From Phorcus lineatus (Eukaryota; Mollusca; Gastropoda; Trochida; Trochidae): a DNA stretch of 64,000 nt. This document shows positions 44,795 to 58,763 of the stretch, in pieces (the stretch's first letter is position 1; each line of letters opens with the position of its first letter). The position numbers and the translations under genes are program-made. Location of the stretch: NCBI GenBank assembly GCA_921293015.1, contig OV121091.1:14227755-14291754 (forward strand). The letters run 5' to 3'. Below the pieces are notes generated by a model that searched no databases, had not been told where the DNA came from, and worked only from the letters and a program-made list of their open reading frames with translations.

Positions 44795-46076
44795 GGCAAA
44801 TTAATTCAATACGAATACACACATAAGATGATTTTCCCTTTTTCAACAAATTTTGAAAACCTCTCTACGTCATGACAAAGCATTGGTGATCGGTTTAATG
44901 ATAAGTTATTTATACATGTGTGGATATTGAATCAAAAACATATTTCATCAGTACAACGTTGTAAAATAAGTAAAAAACAGCATTTTCTATCATTATGAAA
45001 TGGGAATTTCTCGGACCCACTTAAAACAATGTGTTTTAATCAAAATTTTAAAAAATGATTTAGCTCCATGAATTTATTGATAATATCAGATAATAATTCA
45101 ATATCTGAATGATGAATGACCCTTAAAGGCACTAGTGAACACCAATATTTCGTATATACAACCAATGCACAGATAATGCATATCTGTAGATTCTACTAAC
45201 GATCTGCACTCAGATAATCATCCTCGTAAGTTATTTAACAAACATATTCGTAATCTGGTTATAAACTTGATTCTAAAAGACAGGACTTACCCAATGCGTT
45301 GCATTAAAGCCGCATTACTTACTTTATCGAAAATGTTTAAATTTTGATTACAGCCAGAAGAGAAAGCATAAACGGCAGCCACTGTCTTAATTCAATAACA
45401 ATGCTTAATATACTACTTCTTAAAAATGGGTTTAGTTACAATTAAGATTGCTTTAATAAACAATATTCCGTCATTTATTATCAGTTTAGATAAATTCAAA
45501 AGCTGACTCCATTCCTAGTCGTCCACATTTTTTCTGTGCACCACTGACTATTTTCATTTATTACAGGTCAATTGTAAAGAATAATAAGTATTGTACTGCA
45601 TATATCCTCAAATAGCCAATTTGAACCGAAACAACATGTCATAGTGCTTTTAACAACTTGGATTGGATGTCTATCTTCGTGTATATTTAACAGAAAGGAA
45701 GGCTTTATCTTACTTAACACAGACGACCCTGTTACGGACAGGTCTGTAACTATGTTGATTATCGATAAAATCGGTAGACTTGTTTACAAACGTAAGAATT
45801 TTAAACATTTTGCTTGAAGCGTTGTCTTTGATGATTTAAATTTCAGTTTATCAAGCAAATGATTTTTGCACCCATTGAATAAAAACCTTTTACACAAAAT
45901 AGATAAAATCTGGTACGAAGCGAGCCTTATGTACCACATCACAATGGAATAAGGTATCTCAGTTCATTTGACGTGAAAAGACATATTGGTTTATATTCTT
46001 TACTTATTAAACGTGACATCAAACACTCAATTTTCGGTTGTAGGGTATTTTGGTTACGATCGTAAATCAAATATAC
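44795..46076. other. AT-rich intergenic DNA left of the gap
   Basis: No ORF, RNA gene or recognised repeat seen. It ends at the assembly gap. Confidence 0.4.
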
Positions 46077-46276
46077 NNNNNNNNNNNNNNNNNNNNNNNN
46101 NNNNNNNNNNNNNNNNNNNNNNNNNNNNNNNNNNNNNNNNNNNNNNNNNNNNNNNNNNNNNNNNNNNNNNNNNNNNNNNNNNNNNNNNNNNNNNNNNNNN
46201 NNNNNNNNNNNNNNNNNNNNNNNNNNNNNNNNNNNNNNNNNNNNNNNNNNNNNNNNNNNNNNNNNNNNNNNNNNNN
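46077..46276. other. Assembly gap (200 N)
   Basis: Exactly 200 undetermined bases, the usual form of a scaffold-join placeholder, so true size and content are unknown. Open frames spanning it are artefacts. Confidence 0.98.
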
Positions 46277-46499
46277 TTTTGTCCCCGATTTTCAAAACAT
46301 CTGATGGAACAAAGATATCATAGTACATGTAATTTAGCAACATTGGGATAAAAACTTCGTCTACCTGCAGTTATTCATTTAAAAAAATAGGTATTTAAGT
46401 ACATACTTTTTACAAATGAATAGTTCAGTCTATCTCTTTTCGTTTTTGTCAATTAAAAAATGTCATTTGATTAGCGTTTTCATTTAGATGTTATCAAGG

Positions 46500-46580
46500 G
46501 CAAAGCTGTGACCGCAATCAGTGAAGTTCAGCAACAATAGACGCGGCTCTCTGGATGGATGGGAGTCACTGGGTGACACT
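46500..46580 (+). mobile_element. Possible 5S rRNA-derived SINE remnant
   Basis: GAAGTTCAGCAACAATAGAC, then CGGCTCTCTGGATGGATGGG and a GTCACTGGG stretch, resemble the internal control region and following part of 5S rRNA (GAAGTTAAGCAAC, then TTGGATGGGTGACC). The rest of the 5S sequence is absent, so it is not a functional 5S gene. The match is short and I rate it as tentative. Confidence 0.3.
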
Positions 46581-47960
46581 ACTTGATAGGTGGAGAGAAT
46601 AGGGCGACTATCTGCCTCACACAGAGAGATTAGTAGCGAGACTTGAGACTTCAACTGTAGATAAGTGACTTGCTTTAAAATATGTGGCTACCCCCACAAT
46701 GTAAAGGGGTACCTGGTGAAAAGTACAGTTGGACATTATCTTAAAGCCACTTATATGTAAGCCTGGGTTTAACCTGGGTAATGGAGCAATGGGTATATTG
46801 AATCCACAAAGTCAAGATTTAACGTTTTATCAAAGCTATTACTATTAATAGATATACTACAACGTGCTTTTATTGATAATGCCTCGAAAAGGAACCCATA
46901 GCATCAAAGATTTTAAATAAAATATCTTCAAACCGTAAGGATTTGCACACAAATAGCAGACATCTCGCCCTGACACCACTCAGTGTTTTTAGGATACCAT
47001 ATAAACTCATATCCTTTAAAAAATTAAGATTGTTCCTTAGACACTTTGAACTTCGTTTGAACCAGGTAATGTGCAGACCTTTCATTTCAGACCATTCATT
47101 ATAATGACCACAGGTCCATCAGCTTTTGAATGATTCAAGATTAAAACGCCAACTATACTTTTTCTCGGTCATCGTTGACATATGGAAAATATTTCGAGAT
47201 TTGAATGAGTTATCATTGTTCATTTTGGGTACTTTATGTGCATGTACAATCAATTACTTAAAGCTTTTTCATTTTTCTAAGAAAAAAACCCGGCACTGAT
47301 ACAGCCACCCTGCTTGATACCACTTTAAATATAATTGTTATTGATTAATTGTATCTTTTGTTTGTTTTTATACATGATAATGAAATAATCACAAAAAGTG
47401 ATGGCGTCTTATCAATTGCCAAGATGACCAGAAGTCAGTATAATTTTTAACGGTAATAATCGGGACCTATCATAATTATTCAAAATTAATGGATAACCTT
47501 CCTGCTAACATTATTTCGGTTTTCGTTGTTGAAATAAAGAAAATGGTTCATGGTTAAACTATAAGTACCTTCTTTTGCATGTTTGGTTGTAACTATATGA
47601 GGTAAGGTTGTCACGAGACTGAACAGATATAAATTATTATAAAGAAGCCTTCAGAAGTCTGGTAAGTTAGCATGTCATTGGCAGTTTAACTCTAACTTTA
47701 TAGTATTGGTTTCTGTACGTTTTTGAAAGTCCAGAAATGGTCTACGAAGGAGACCAACTTTGAGTAAGGACATGGGTTGTGTGCTAGAACTAGAAAACGA
47801 AAAGGAAAGAAAGAGGAATATACTGTTCGTATTTAAATTATTTCCATAAAATATCTTTAAACACAAAATTAACTTATCATAAGACAGATTAGAGAAAACA
47901 TAGTACAATGATATTGCTACAAAATTAAAGCTCAATGTTATAAGACAAATAGTTACCCCA
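46581..47960. other. Intergenic DNA, no feature recognised
   Basis: AT-rich, with no supported ORF. A short stretch with ATACCCTGATCTCCTTC at about 47966-48000 is a fragment of foldback family A. Confidence 0.35.
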
Positions 47961-48047
47961 GAACTCCTTCAAATACCCTGATCTCCTTCACAGCAAATGC
48001 ATCATTTTGCAAGCTACATAACCGGCCAAAGAAACGATTCACATTAA

Positions 48048-48474
48048 AGAAACACTCCGTGGTTTTCATAACATATCATTTACCTTTGATGCGAACCTAA
48101 ATTTCATATCTGGTGATATAAAATTAAAACATCTTAACTTTTCATGTCCAAAAGACATATATATGACAAATGCTGGTTTTCCATGAAAACCTAAAAACAA
48201 CCTTATAAAAGCACAGAGGTGTAGATATCACGTCCAATATACATGGATACAAGTTATATAACCTAACAAACACCATCAACTCCTAACTGCCCACCTGGCT
48301 GTTTTAGATAAGTCTCCAAAATTACGTTTGACGTTCTACCTTCATATTGTCACTGTAAAAAACCAATAAGCTTTCAAATGTGTCTTTTGGTCGAAACTTC
48401 GCTATCAAAGGACACCATTGATTATGTTTGGCATACATGACTCCATCAACTCACGGAGTGGATTAGTTTTGTTT
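48048..48474 (-). mobile_element. MITE family B, degraded copy
   Basis: TTAAAGAAACACTCCGTGG, TTTACCTTTGATGCGAACC, TGTCCAAAAGACATATAT, GTAGATATCACGTCCAATAT and CTCCATCAACTCACGG match the other two family B copies in order. It shows the uninterrupted sequence across the point where the foldback element inserted at 27192. Confidence 0.75.
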
Positions 48475-51150
48475 AAAGGTAGGTTTTATGCTTTGATAAG
48501 TGAAATACACATACTTACTTATGGTTAAAATGATAAACCTTTCACATTTCTTAATAACCAGTGTAGATGCATTTTGGACCAATTGGAATAGAAAAAACCC
48601 CAGCATCTTTCTCTTTTAACGACTATTATCTTATGACTACATTTAAATCGAAAAGTGTGACTTTTTGCATTGACAATGGTTCTGAGACAAATATAAAATA
48701 TACAAATATATACATTACAAATTATATGACCGTAGTAATTACGTTTACTCTAGTATACACCATTGGCACAATGATAATGGAATAAATAAATGCATAAATA
48801 ACTGTATCCTGAATTTAAAAAAATGCAATTGTGTATTTTTGAAATCATGACAATTTTTGTATTACATCAATTTGGAACAGAAGAGCGAGGTCTCTATGAA
48901 TCTTTTGTAATGGACATAGAATCGAAATGTTCTACATGTATGACAGCAAAGTTGAAGGCATATCTGTTGGATTAGTTAGGGTAAAAAAACAGGAGTTGTT
49001 TCTACCTAACTGTAGACCAAAGGTTTTGAAGTTGATATGGACATATCCTACCACTTTACCTGATGACCACTAGCCTGTATAATAATGTCTGTAGAAAAAG
49101 GTGTATTGGTTTTAGACAATGTAGATTCTATGTATTCCTGTAAAACCATGTATATTAAAATGTTAAGAAAGGAAGATTCTTTTAAAAAAGATAGCAATTT
49201 ATAGATCTACAATCGGTGACTGATTCTCCGGGCCACTGAGGACCGCGTTCATGTGTTATTAAAACCATTACAATTTTATCAAAGTACAGTAAGATCCATT
49301 AAGGGCATTTGCATTTGAAATATCAATCATTTCAAACATTGATAACAGGAATGGGTTAACTATGATAAAGATATTAAGTTAGACAGCAAGCTCTCAACTT
49401 AAACGTTTTAAAACAAATACTATTTCATAGCCTTACAATCTTAAATGTAGATGGCATAGTTGGTACTAAAGAAACCATTAATGATTCTGACCAATTTATG
49501 GAAAGGTTGTATCCGATGGTTTATCATATTGCCCTTTAATCATTTAGCTTCAAACTTCAGTTTATGTTAAAATTTATCAATACATACATATTCATTCAAA
49601 GGTCATTTATTCATTGAGGTCAATTCAGGCATTATTCATCTCCCAGTGTTTACCTTACATTAGGTGATGTAAAATTGACGGTCTATCATCGAAACCAATA
49701 TTCCTCAAGGGGCAGTGGAATGGTTTTTTGAAAGATTCATTTCCTCACATTTCCCCTTTAGTTTGAGTCATTGAGTAAAATCATGTCATTACTCAAGCCG
49801 ATCATCCAAAGCCTTAGAGGAAATAATTAGTTCTCAAGCAAAAACGACCATGGGCCGTTTTTGTGTGAACACCTTTTAATAATAGGAGATCGGGAAATGT
49901 AACTGTATTCGCACAGCTAAAATGGTATATTCGTTTTAAAAATTGCTTCTTGTGATTAAAATACAATGTTTTGTAATAATAAGAAACATTTATTTTTGAT
50001 TTGTGAGATTTTCTTTGTGTAGGATACCGTGCGACTGCGACGAGAATTAAGTTGTTGATATATTCCAAGATCGAATATGAAAAGTTCACTTTACCTTAAG
50101 ATACCCATTAACATTTGATTCCAACACTTTATTGAAAAAAGAACTTTTCATCTATAGAAAAGGACAAACTTACGTTTTTCAAGACTGTAAAGCACATGTG
50201 TACATTAGTGTTAATAAACTCGTTTTTATTAACCAGGCGAGTGACATTATTGTGTCTAACTTCTCTGACACTCCTCAGCATAATTCAGAATTCAAAACAT
50301 ATTGTCACCGCGTGACATCATCTTAAATGTGTAAATGTAATGACAAATATTTTATATATCGTTTTTCAAATCGAAATATACACCATAAGAGGTACGACTA
50401 TTTATAAAAACTCTATTAAAATACGGCATTCTTATTGCATTAATGTGTAACACAAAATCCTTTTTACAAATTCATATGTTTTTATTACTATGTAGCAATG
50501 TAAGTTAATATACTGTTAAAAACTTGTAAATGTCCTAAAAGCATTATTCTACCAAGCTTTTCATTACTTATTCTTACAAGGTGGCTCGTTCAAAATCTTT
50601 GTGTCAAAATGGAAGAGAATAGTTGAAGTAAAAGCACGCTGGTTATGACAATGCAGACGACAGTCGGACACGGCTTTAAGTAGCCCATGGTCAAGTGAGT
50701 GACCATTAAGAACTGTTAGAAAAGGACTCTGAATTTAAAGCTACTAAAAGCTAACGAATGCGTGGTTATTCACCCTGGGGCGCTTGCTCCATCACTCGCA
50801 AACGAAACCCAGTCCATTCCCAACGTGAAGAGCGAGGATGGTATATCCTTTCCTCTATTAGTTTCCAAATCGTTGATATCGATAAGATTATTATCACTAG
50901 TATTATTGTCATTTCACGATTTTCCTTGGCCAGGGGGGGTCAATTTAATATATTGACTGCACCTGCGTTCCATAGTCTGAGTAATACTTAAATGTTAATT
51001 TATATGTGCGTCAATATTTATTTTATGTTAAATTGATGAAAACATTCTGTTTACAATACAGACATGTCGTCATTGGTTCGCGAGTTTTGATTGGTTGATT
51101 TGTGAGTCAGAAATAAAGGACACTCATTGGATGTTGACCGGAGCGATAAA
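48475..51150. other. Intergenic DNA, no gene recognised
   Basis: Several short open frames of 60-90 codons, none with recognisable domains. CGGTATATATAAAGAGC near 51160 looks like a TATA box and is followed by an AAGGTAAAT donor-like site near 51245, but no associated coding sequence is evident apart from the retroelement relic downstream. Confidence 0.35.
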
Positions 51151-51518
51151 CAAGTAAACGGTATATATAAAGAGCTCCCTTGTTAGGAAATAAATAACAA
51201 TTTCCGCTGAGGCCTTCCGACAGATAACAAGCATTTTACGATAAGGTAAATATGTTTGCTTTTTTTCTTATAAATTGTAGCGCATTACTTTTATGTATTA
51301 GAGCTATGTATGGAATGGGAGACTTTTTTTGCAAATAAATGGATAGATAAGTATTATTGTTTAATCTCACTGTGTGTGAATGTATAGTTGACAGTGTAAA
51401 AGGCAATGTAGATAAAATTAATATCATTTTTCAAACGGAGGAGAGATATTATTTAAAAGAATTTGACGAATTTTGTATGAAATGAAAATAAAAATGTGTT
51501 CAAGATGATTTTAGTACT

Positions 51519-51869
51519 GTGAGAATAAGCGATATATGTTTTAAAATATTTGATCATTCCTCTCCTTATGTCTCTTATGTAGAAGCTCGCATTGACTATA
51601 AAATACTCACACGTGCTTATCAATGTGTACATGGCATTGCTCCACATTATCTTCAAGAACTATTATTGCCCTATATTCCAACAAGGACTCTCCGTTCATC
51701 CTCCTCTAATTTACTGTGTGTTCCAAAGTGGAAACTCAAGTCGTTTGGACATAAATCATTCCAAAAGATTACATTAGTGAAATGGAATTCTCTCCCTGAT
51801 GAACTAAAGCATTCCCCAACCCTCAAAAACTTTAAAAACCATCTCTACAAGATATGTTATAACAATTGA
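51519..51869 (+). pseudogene. Reverse-transcriptase C-terminal remnant of a CR1/jockey-like LINE
   Basis: The 116-codon frame carries the pattern typical of the C-terminus of LINE ORF2 proteins: RIDYKILTRAYQCVHG, then IAPHYL, then TRTLRSSSS, and near the end KWNSLP followed by a short basic end. The catalytic polymerase domain is missing, so this is a 5'-truncated dead copy. An AT-dinucleotide tail follows the stop. The ATG at the start lies in unrelated sequence and is probably not meaningful. Confidence 0.7.
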
Positions 51870-51899
51870 CTCTTTTTATATATATATATATATATTGAT

Positions 51900-53840
51900 T
51901 ATATGGTTATTACTAACGAGTTTCACAAACCTTTTGCCGCGGACAGCAAGCCGATCAGTTCACCTTATTTATCCATAGCAAAAACTATATAAATGATGGG
52001 TATTTACAATGAAAAGATATACCATCCCTACCAACTTATAACCGCTAACGCACAGTGAACTTTGTCGTAATTAAAAATAACAAACAAATAATGCATATAT
52101 TTCGTTATTATTTACGACCCGCCCTCAGCAACCGATCATACAAGTTATTTTCAAATTGTTTTTTTTATGTCAGTATTGAAATTTTCAGCGAATAAATATT
52201 AGACCAATGTGCTATTGCCCCTTTAAGGATGTTTAAAAACGTATATCTTAATCGTGTAGTTCAAAACATGGCAAAGATATGAAATGTGTTTTTTCATCGG
52301 TTTCAAGTAAGTTAATAGATCGCTGCGTTTTTAGGTGCTACGTAAGCCGTTTCGCAAGTATTAGGTCATTACAATATGTCCTATGGGTTAATTAAGACCC
52401 ATGAATGAATCCGATGCTTTTCATAAATCTCTCCTTGGAAAATCTGTACAGAGGGTATCCGCCCTTGAACTACCCGCAATTGAAATTTACGTCCATCGGA
52501 CCAGCGAGCCTCTCAAAATTCGTTTCACAGCACGCTTTAGATCAATCTCTACCCAGAGAGGAAGTTCCGTCATTAATTCCTATACAACCTCTGGTAGGTT
52601 CCCCTTGCGGGAAAATATTGCATCATAAACCACCTTGCAATATTTCAGCCAATGAAAACATCGCATGCATAAATATCATGTTTGTTGAAGCAGTTGCTAA
52701 ATAAGGCAAATGTGCCGTATTAAGAAGACTCAACATGCAAAGAGCATATTTGAATAAAATTTAGTTTTTCGAAAGCATACGGAAATATCTGAGGCATTTC
52801 GGATGATATTGTTGAGACAGCGTCGCTTATTGCACAACTACCTTTGATTGCATCCAATCAGATGCGTCACTGTTTCAAGCAAGACTCAATTCAGACTACA
52901 AATTTTGCTGATGAAAATTCCCAGGAGTCAGAAAGTGAAGAGAGTCGAAGCCCTGGGCGACCGAGGATGGTTAACTGTCTGACGCAGTCAATCGTTAATA
53001 TTGCAAAAGGTCCGCAACTGTTACTTCGGATTACGTCGGGAGGACGGCAATATTTCAATCAATAAGCCGGATTTACCAAATAAGTCCCCGATCTCGCCGA
53101 TTTAACAACCTTGACATTGACCTAGAGTTTCGAAGCTCTCTTATTACAAAGAAAGTCGTGAGTGCCTTCCATTAGCTATAGCTATCGGCTATCTTAGCAC
53201 TAAGAGAGCCTCGAAAATCTAGGCCCTTGTCAGTTATTAGAGTAAATACCTCTTTTATTTATAACCTAATTTTTTAAGATCATGTCAGTGAAAGATTTCT
53301 GTCTTCAACTTCCGTTAGGTGTGGAAGCGAGTCTCTTAGCTTGTCTTGTCAAGCTGTTTGAGGTTTATGAAGTAGATGACAGGGGTAATCTATGGTTTGA
53401 GGAGAGGTATTATACCGTAGCGAAGTCTTGATGGATTAGGACATAAACTTGTAATTATATTCAGCAAGCGCGTCAACCTAACCCGGAAAATGTGACTTCG
53501 TGCGTTGTTTTGGCTGAATGAAAAATTAACAAAGGTGATCTTTTCTTCAAAGAATTTTGATAAAACTAGCAGCTTCAAGTGCATAAGTGATATTGAGAAC
53601 GGAAGGTGACATTTTGATTATCGTGTATTTCTTGTCCTTTAGATTCATAGACAATAAAAACCTTTAAAAGGCTTAATTTCCAAAAATTAATAATTAACGC
53701 CCCACGAGGGTAGTAGTTGAAAGCACGTATCACGTGTTTAAGATGTTACGTTTGATCAAATTTGCCAAACGTTTCGGTACAATATATTTTTCTTCAGAGA
53801 ATATTATTTCGAAAGAACCTTCATGGTTCGCTAGTTTCAG
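51900..53840. other. Intergenic DNA, no gene recognised
   Basis: Frames near 52401-52704 and 52844-53065 are open for 70-100 codons but show no domain or splice context. Slightly less AT-rich than its surroundings. Confidence 0.35.
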
Positions 53841-53859
53841 CCGATGATCGCAGGTTTCA

Positions 53860-53980
53860 TTGCAATGTGCAATGACAATATTTGCGGATTTTCTCCCTGC
53901 AATAACATTAGCGGCAGCGATGTCGGTGAAATACTCACAGCGGCGTTAAACTCAAATCACTTCATCTCAACTCATCTTAA
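53860..53980. mobile_element. Molluscan-type dispersed repeat (SINE-like), copy 2
   Basis: TTGCGGATTTTCTCCCTGCA, then ATAACATTAGCGGCAGCGAT, then GTGAAATACTCACAGCGGCG and TTAAACTCAAATCACTTC. Collinear with 8670-8800. Confidence 0.55.
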
Positions 53981-56900
53981 GAGGCCCTTATTATCATAGA
54001 CCAATTATAATATTATTCATTCAAAACATCTCACACATTGACCAGAATTGTTTCATTTGATCATTGTTAATTTGCAATGAAAATGAAAAAAACACCTTTA
54101 TGTTTGTGTTGAAATCGAAAAAAACAAGTCTCAATTTCATGATTGAAGTTCCACAACTTTTGAACGCTAAACCTCAAATAGTATCTGTTTTCTCCTGAAG
54201 ATCAGTTTCTAAATCAACGTTTGACTAACTGACGCTCGTCAATGTCCAGTCTTATTATCAGAATCGCAACTCAAACCTTTATATTGTTACTCTGGTGAAC
54301 CGATCAGTATCAATATTAAGTATGTAAGACTCGAATCCATTGCAGGCCTCGAATCTGTGGCGGATTTCCAAATCTATGGCAGATTTTCAAATGTCTGACA
54401 TTTGTACCTTTTTTTAAATATTTTTCTGCAATGATTAACCAAACCTTACGCTAGACAAACTTACCCTAAAGTTCGTCGACAGGAATCCAAGGGTTACAAA
54501 AGATAGTCTTTCAATATCTTAGGGATAAAGACAGACTCACCGAGGGCTAAAAAGATCATACAAAATAAACACACTTGATGTGGCATGAAGTCGCAAATGT
54601 CTCATTTACATGTAAGGTATTGTTTAATGTATTTTCGTAATTGGGATATGGACTCTTATTATTTGATCGTTATCCGTTCGCAATATCTCTCTGTGACTTC
54701 CCTAATTATAACGCTAGCGACGCAATGTGGCCCTACGACGGGAACAGTTAGCTATTATGACGTCATCGCACAATTACGTCACTTACGTCTAACAATCAAA
54801 CAAGCCACAGATGAGGAAATCCGCCATAGATTAGTGACCCGCCACAGATATGATTCCTACAAGTATATAAAAATATATATAGTAATATAATTATTAATCG
54901 ATAAAAAAGATACTCTTTCCAAAATCTCGTACTGTCTTTTTAGTTAAAGAGACAGCACTATGAAAGTGATACAGAGTATTTTTTCATAATTTTCTAAGTT
55001 GATTTGATAATAGCCAAATGTCCATATCTCCTGTGTGAAGTTAAAATCATGTCGTAAAATTTACATTTTCATCACAAAAGAGCTAAAATTATTATATTTT
55101 GTTCCTTTCAAAAATGATTATAATAATCGAAAAAATGGCCGCTACGAGTTTCCAATCATACACCACATTTGCCTGTGTACTAATGCGATATACCTTATAC
55201 TCATATTTGTCTATTTAAGTTTCAAGTTATTAGCGCTCGCCATTGTCTGCATTTCGATCACTAATACGACTTTAAACTTTATATTCTCATTTAACTGAAC
55301 TGTTAATTAATGAAATGAAACCAAGATTTTTCGAACGCTATTTTCAAAAGTTGACATATTTGACTTCAAAAGCATATACCCCCTTAAGGCTTTTGGTGTT
55401 GAAATGAACTTTACCAACCTAGATAACCATGTAATGTATAAACGATGTTTAAAAATAGCCATACACAGGGTCCATTTAAAACATTTTTTTATTTTTTAAA
55501 TTTTATTACTCAATATTGTTACAGCATTTATCATTTATTTTTTCAAAACATTTGCTTACGGCGACAATCAAGTCACAGACCTATGGCTCGAGATTAAAGA
55601 TGGGAAGGAATCATGTTAAAGCAAATCATCTGAAAAATCAATAATTTGAGTTTACACTTTGAAAGTTTTCGCTGAGCTTTTACAGAGAGAAAGGTCGCCA
55701 ATTTTCAGCGCCATTACACGCTGAGATTTTAACTGTTCATATTCTCTGAACATGAATAAGAGATTTTTTTCAAAATGTTTTTTTGAATTAACCTGGGCGA
55801 TTTCGACTTGAACAGGTAAATTTGTAATGCAGTGATTATATACTGTACACAAATGCCGTCGGAGTATCCACATGCTTGCTTCGTCGTGGTTTGTCATTGT
55901 CTACCTAATCCCTTTTGATGTTATCTCATTTAAATCCCTCAAACTCAACGAGGGGAGAAATCATTGGTCACTTTGCGAACTCCAGCAAAATGACACTAAG
56001 CCTCTCGTTTGCGATTCTTCTATAGATCTTAGCTCTTAATGGTATTTTTAACGATAAGAGAGAAATGTGAACCACAAAGATTTACTGTTATCGGTTATCC
56101 TACCATCTGCATTCTATTGCAAAGTCAATCGTCTCAATCCCTAGATGCCGCCTAGCTTGAGATTTACAAACACAATCAGTAATTGTACATTGAGCGAAAA
56201 CGGCTTAAGGCACGACAAGTCTAATTGTGCGTTTGCTCTCTTGGTATTTGAGGCAAATGTTCATGTGTGCATATTTAAAAGATTAAGGCTTAACCCTAAC
56301 GGATATATATATATATATATGGTATATGGTTCACGGGTTACAACGTATTTTCCAAACTCTTGTACAATCAAAGACGCCAGAGCAAATACCAACGCTAATG
56401 CCCAATTGCCATTTTAGGGATTCATTTATAAGTATTCAATTTGATTATGGTTCTAAACGACATTTATACGCCTACGGACAAAATGGAAATAACGGTCTAG
56501 TCCCTGAAGCGTTTATCATGTGAAGCAATGTTTATCCGACACTTGTCATGTGGCTCATGAAAAAAACGACTATGTCTTATTTTGTTTTTATGTCTTCTTT
56601 AACTGTTCTCTAAAAATTCAGTATCATGAAGTCAAAATGTGGAAGGTTGTAGAAATAAACATGTTAAAAAGATGTCCCTTTCATGCGAACATTACCATAT
56701 AAGGACTGTTATGACTTCACTTAAAGGAACAGTAGCACATTTTTAGGAAAATTTCATTTGCAAATTTTCCAAAATAGATATTTGTTCATGCCAAAAGTGC
56801 TATCGTCAGAGGGTCAAACATCCCAATACTCGAACTTGTTATCCGCAGTCGTAGAAGAAATTAACAAGCATACAGCAAATTATATAGGCGGCCATTTTTG

Positions 56901-57694
56901 TATGAACACCTTTTAATCATGTGAGGTAGGGAAATTGACCAGCATAGTTTAACCGAATATGGTACGTTCGCTTTAAGGCTGCTTCTGATGACTTAAAACA
57001 TTGTGTCGGGGTCGGGTCTCTCGGAAATACTTTTTTGTTGAAATATAAATTTAATCCTATTATTATCAAATAAATCGATTTTTAGCTATACTGCATAACA
57101 GAGAATTTCAAAACTTTAGGACACCTACAGCACTTTCGTAACTCGATATTTCGTTAAATAAATAGTGTGCCAGAATAAGCGTTTATGAAAAAGTTGAAAA
57201 ATTTAGATGTCCCTACGGTTTTCAAGTTAAAGATCTGGTCATTCACATTAGACCTGAATATGTGAATGGTTTGTTCTTTTTTGTTCCTAGCAGCAGTCAA
57301 GCTGACCAAAATCGTGAATTTAATACGACTCATGATAAATAATTTTAGTTAATCAGAAATATAAGCCCTACGCATTTATGTATGAAAGAGTGTATTGAAA
57401 ATTAATGTAATTATTAACGTTAAAGAAACTTTAAGTTTTAATCTAACTGTCTCTGATTGGAAGCCTAAATCTCAAAATCGATTAGTACAGTAGATAAACG
57501 CTATTTTATTACAAAAAATTGATTACAATTTAGCTAATATGCATCGGTGCTTTCCGCTTGTTTACAGATATTCACAAAAAGTGAAAATTAATCGAATAAT
57601 TGTGAAGCCATGGAAATTACGGAAATGTGATTATAAAATGCGAAAGTGTTACATAACTACAGAAGTAGCATCATCTATAAGTGGTAAATCATCA

Positions 57695-57741
<47 letters not shown>

Positions 57742-58744
57742 GTTGTTGAAATAGAACTGAAGAGTAAATCTCTCTCAAAACAATACCCGGGGGGACAAGA
57801 AACGGAACATAAATAGTTTTTATTAGCTTGATAAAACTGATAGATTTAGCTGGCAGGTAAGCAATTCTCGTCAAAATACCTTTTTAGTAATATCATACGA
57901 GAATAACAAAACAAAATTGCCGGTTAGTTCACTGATAATATAGGATTGATATAGATTGTGTGACACGAAGGATATGAGTTTGAGTCCAAAAAAGACTTCT
58001 CATATATCAACTGAATCCTTAAATTATAAACTCTTACATTACCATTCTCATTGAAATCAAGGAGAATCTCGTGACTTCCTTAGCTTCTTTTATACGTTGC
58101 ATGTTTCTTTGTCTGTGACCCTCACCTTCTATCAATTCTGACATCCAAAATCAAACTAAAGTACCAATTCGTGCAGGTGGCTTTCTCACCTCCTCGCCGA
58201 TTGGCTGGATTGCAAGTTCATCTGACACGGTCCCAGTTGATCAGTACTAAGCGAGCGAGATTGAACCAATTTAGGAAATTAAAGGATAAACAAATTCTAT
58301 ATTCCAAAGAAATGCGAAGTTTCCTAGCAGTTATATTATCATCATGTCATATGTCATCCAGACCCTATGGCAAAATATTAAAGGAGCCTTTTGAAGTCTA
58401 GAAAATGTTGGCATGTCCAGTTGCCTGTTCCACATAGGCAGTAATATACAGAAATCCCTTTTTTATATTATTTTATACCAAATATTGAAAAATATCAGGG
58501 ACTATATGATAGACTACAATTTGCGTTTTTGAAAATTTTTATAAAAATTAGGACTGTTTTTAGGTGAGCTGGGTAGAAGTCACAGGCGAGAAGGAGCTTA
58601 GGTGCACATCCAACTTTCATTGTATCCCCAATCACAATGTAAGCATATACTCCGAAACGTAGTGATTTCAGGATAAAGAAGTTGGCCCCCAGAAAATCTT
58701 GTTTTCCTAATTTGATGATAACCCACATTGACTTTTATCTTCAG
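53981..58744. other. Intergenic DNA upstream of gene 3
   Basis: AT-rich. It contains degraded pieces resembling family B (about 54176-54340 and 55210-55270) and ACTTAAAGGAACAGTAGCAC near 56723, which matches a motif at 62014. No coding sequence is supported. The gene 3 promoter and non-coding first exon should lie here, because a good acceptor (TTTTATCTTCAG, ending 58744) precedes the gene 3 ATG. Confidence 0.35.
57697..57748. repeat. (TTA)n microsatellite
   Basis: About 16 TTA/ATT triplets ending in TTGTTG; it produces a spurious poly-leucine frame. Confidence 0.95.
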
Positions 58745-58763
58745 GATATCACGGAAATCAGGA

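Noticed and set aside
45939-46351. ORFs spanning the N run
   Set aside because: They exist only because undetermined bases cannot encode a stop.
54585-54890. 101-codon plus-strand ORF
   Set aside because: No recognisable domain, signal or splice support; such lengths occur by chance in a window of this size.
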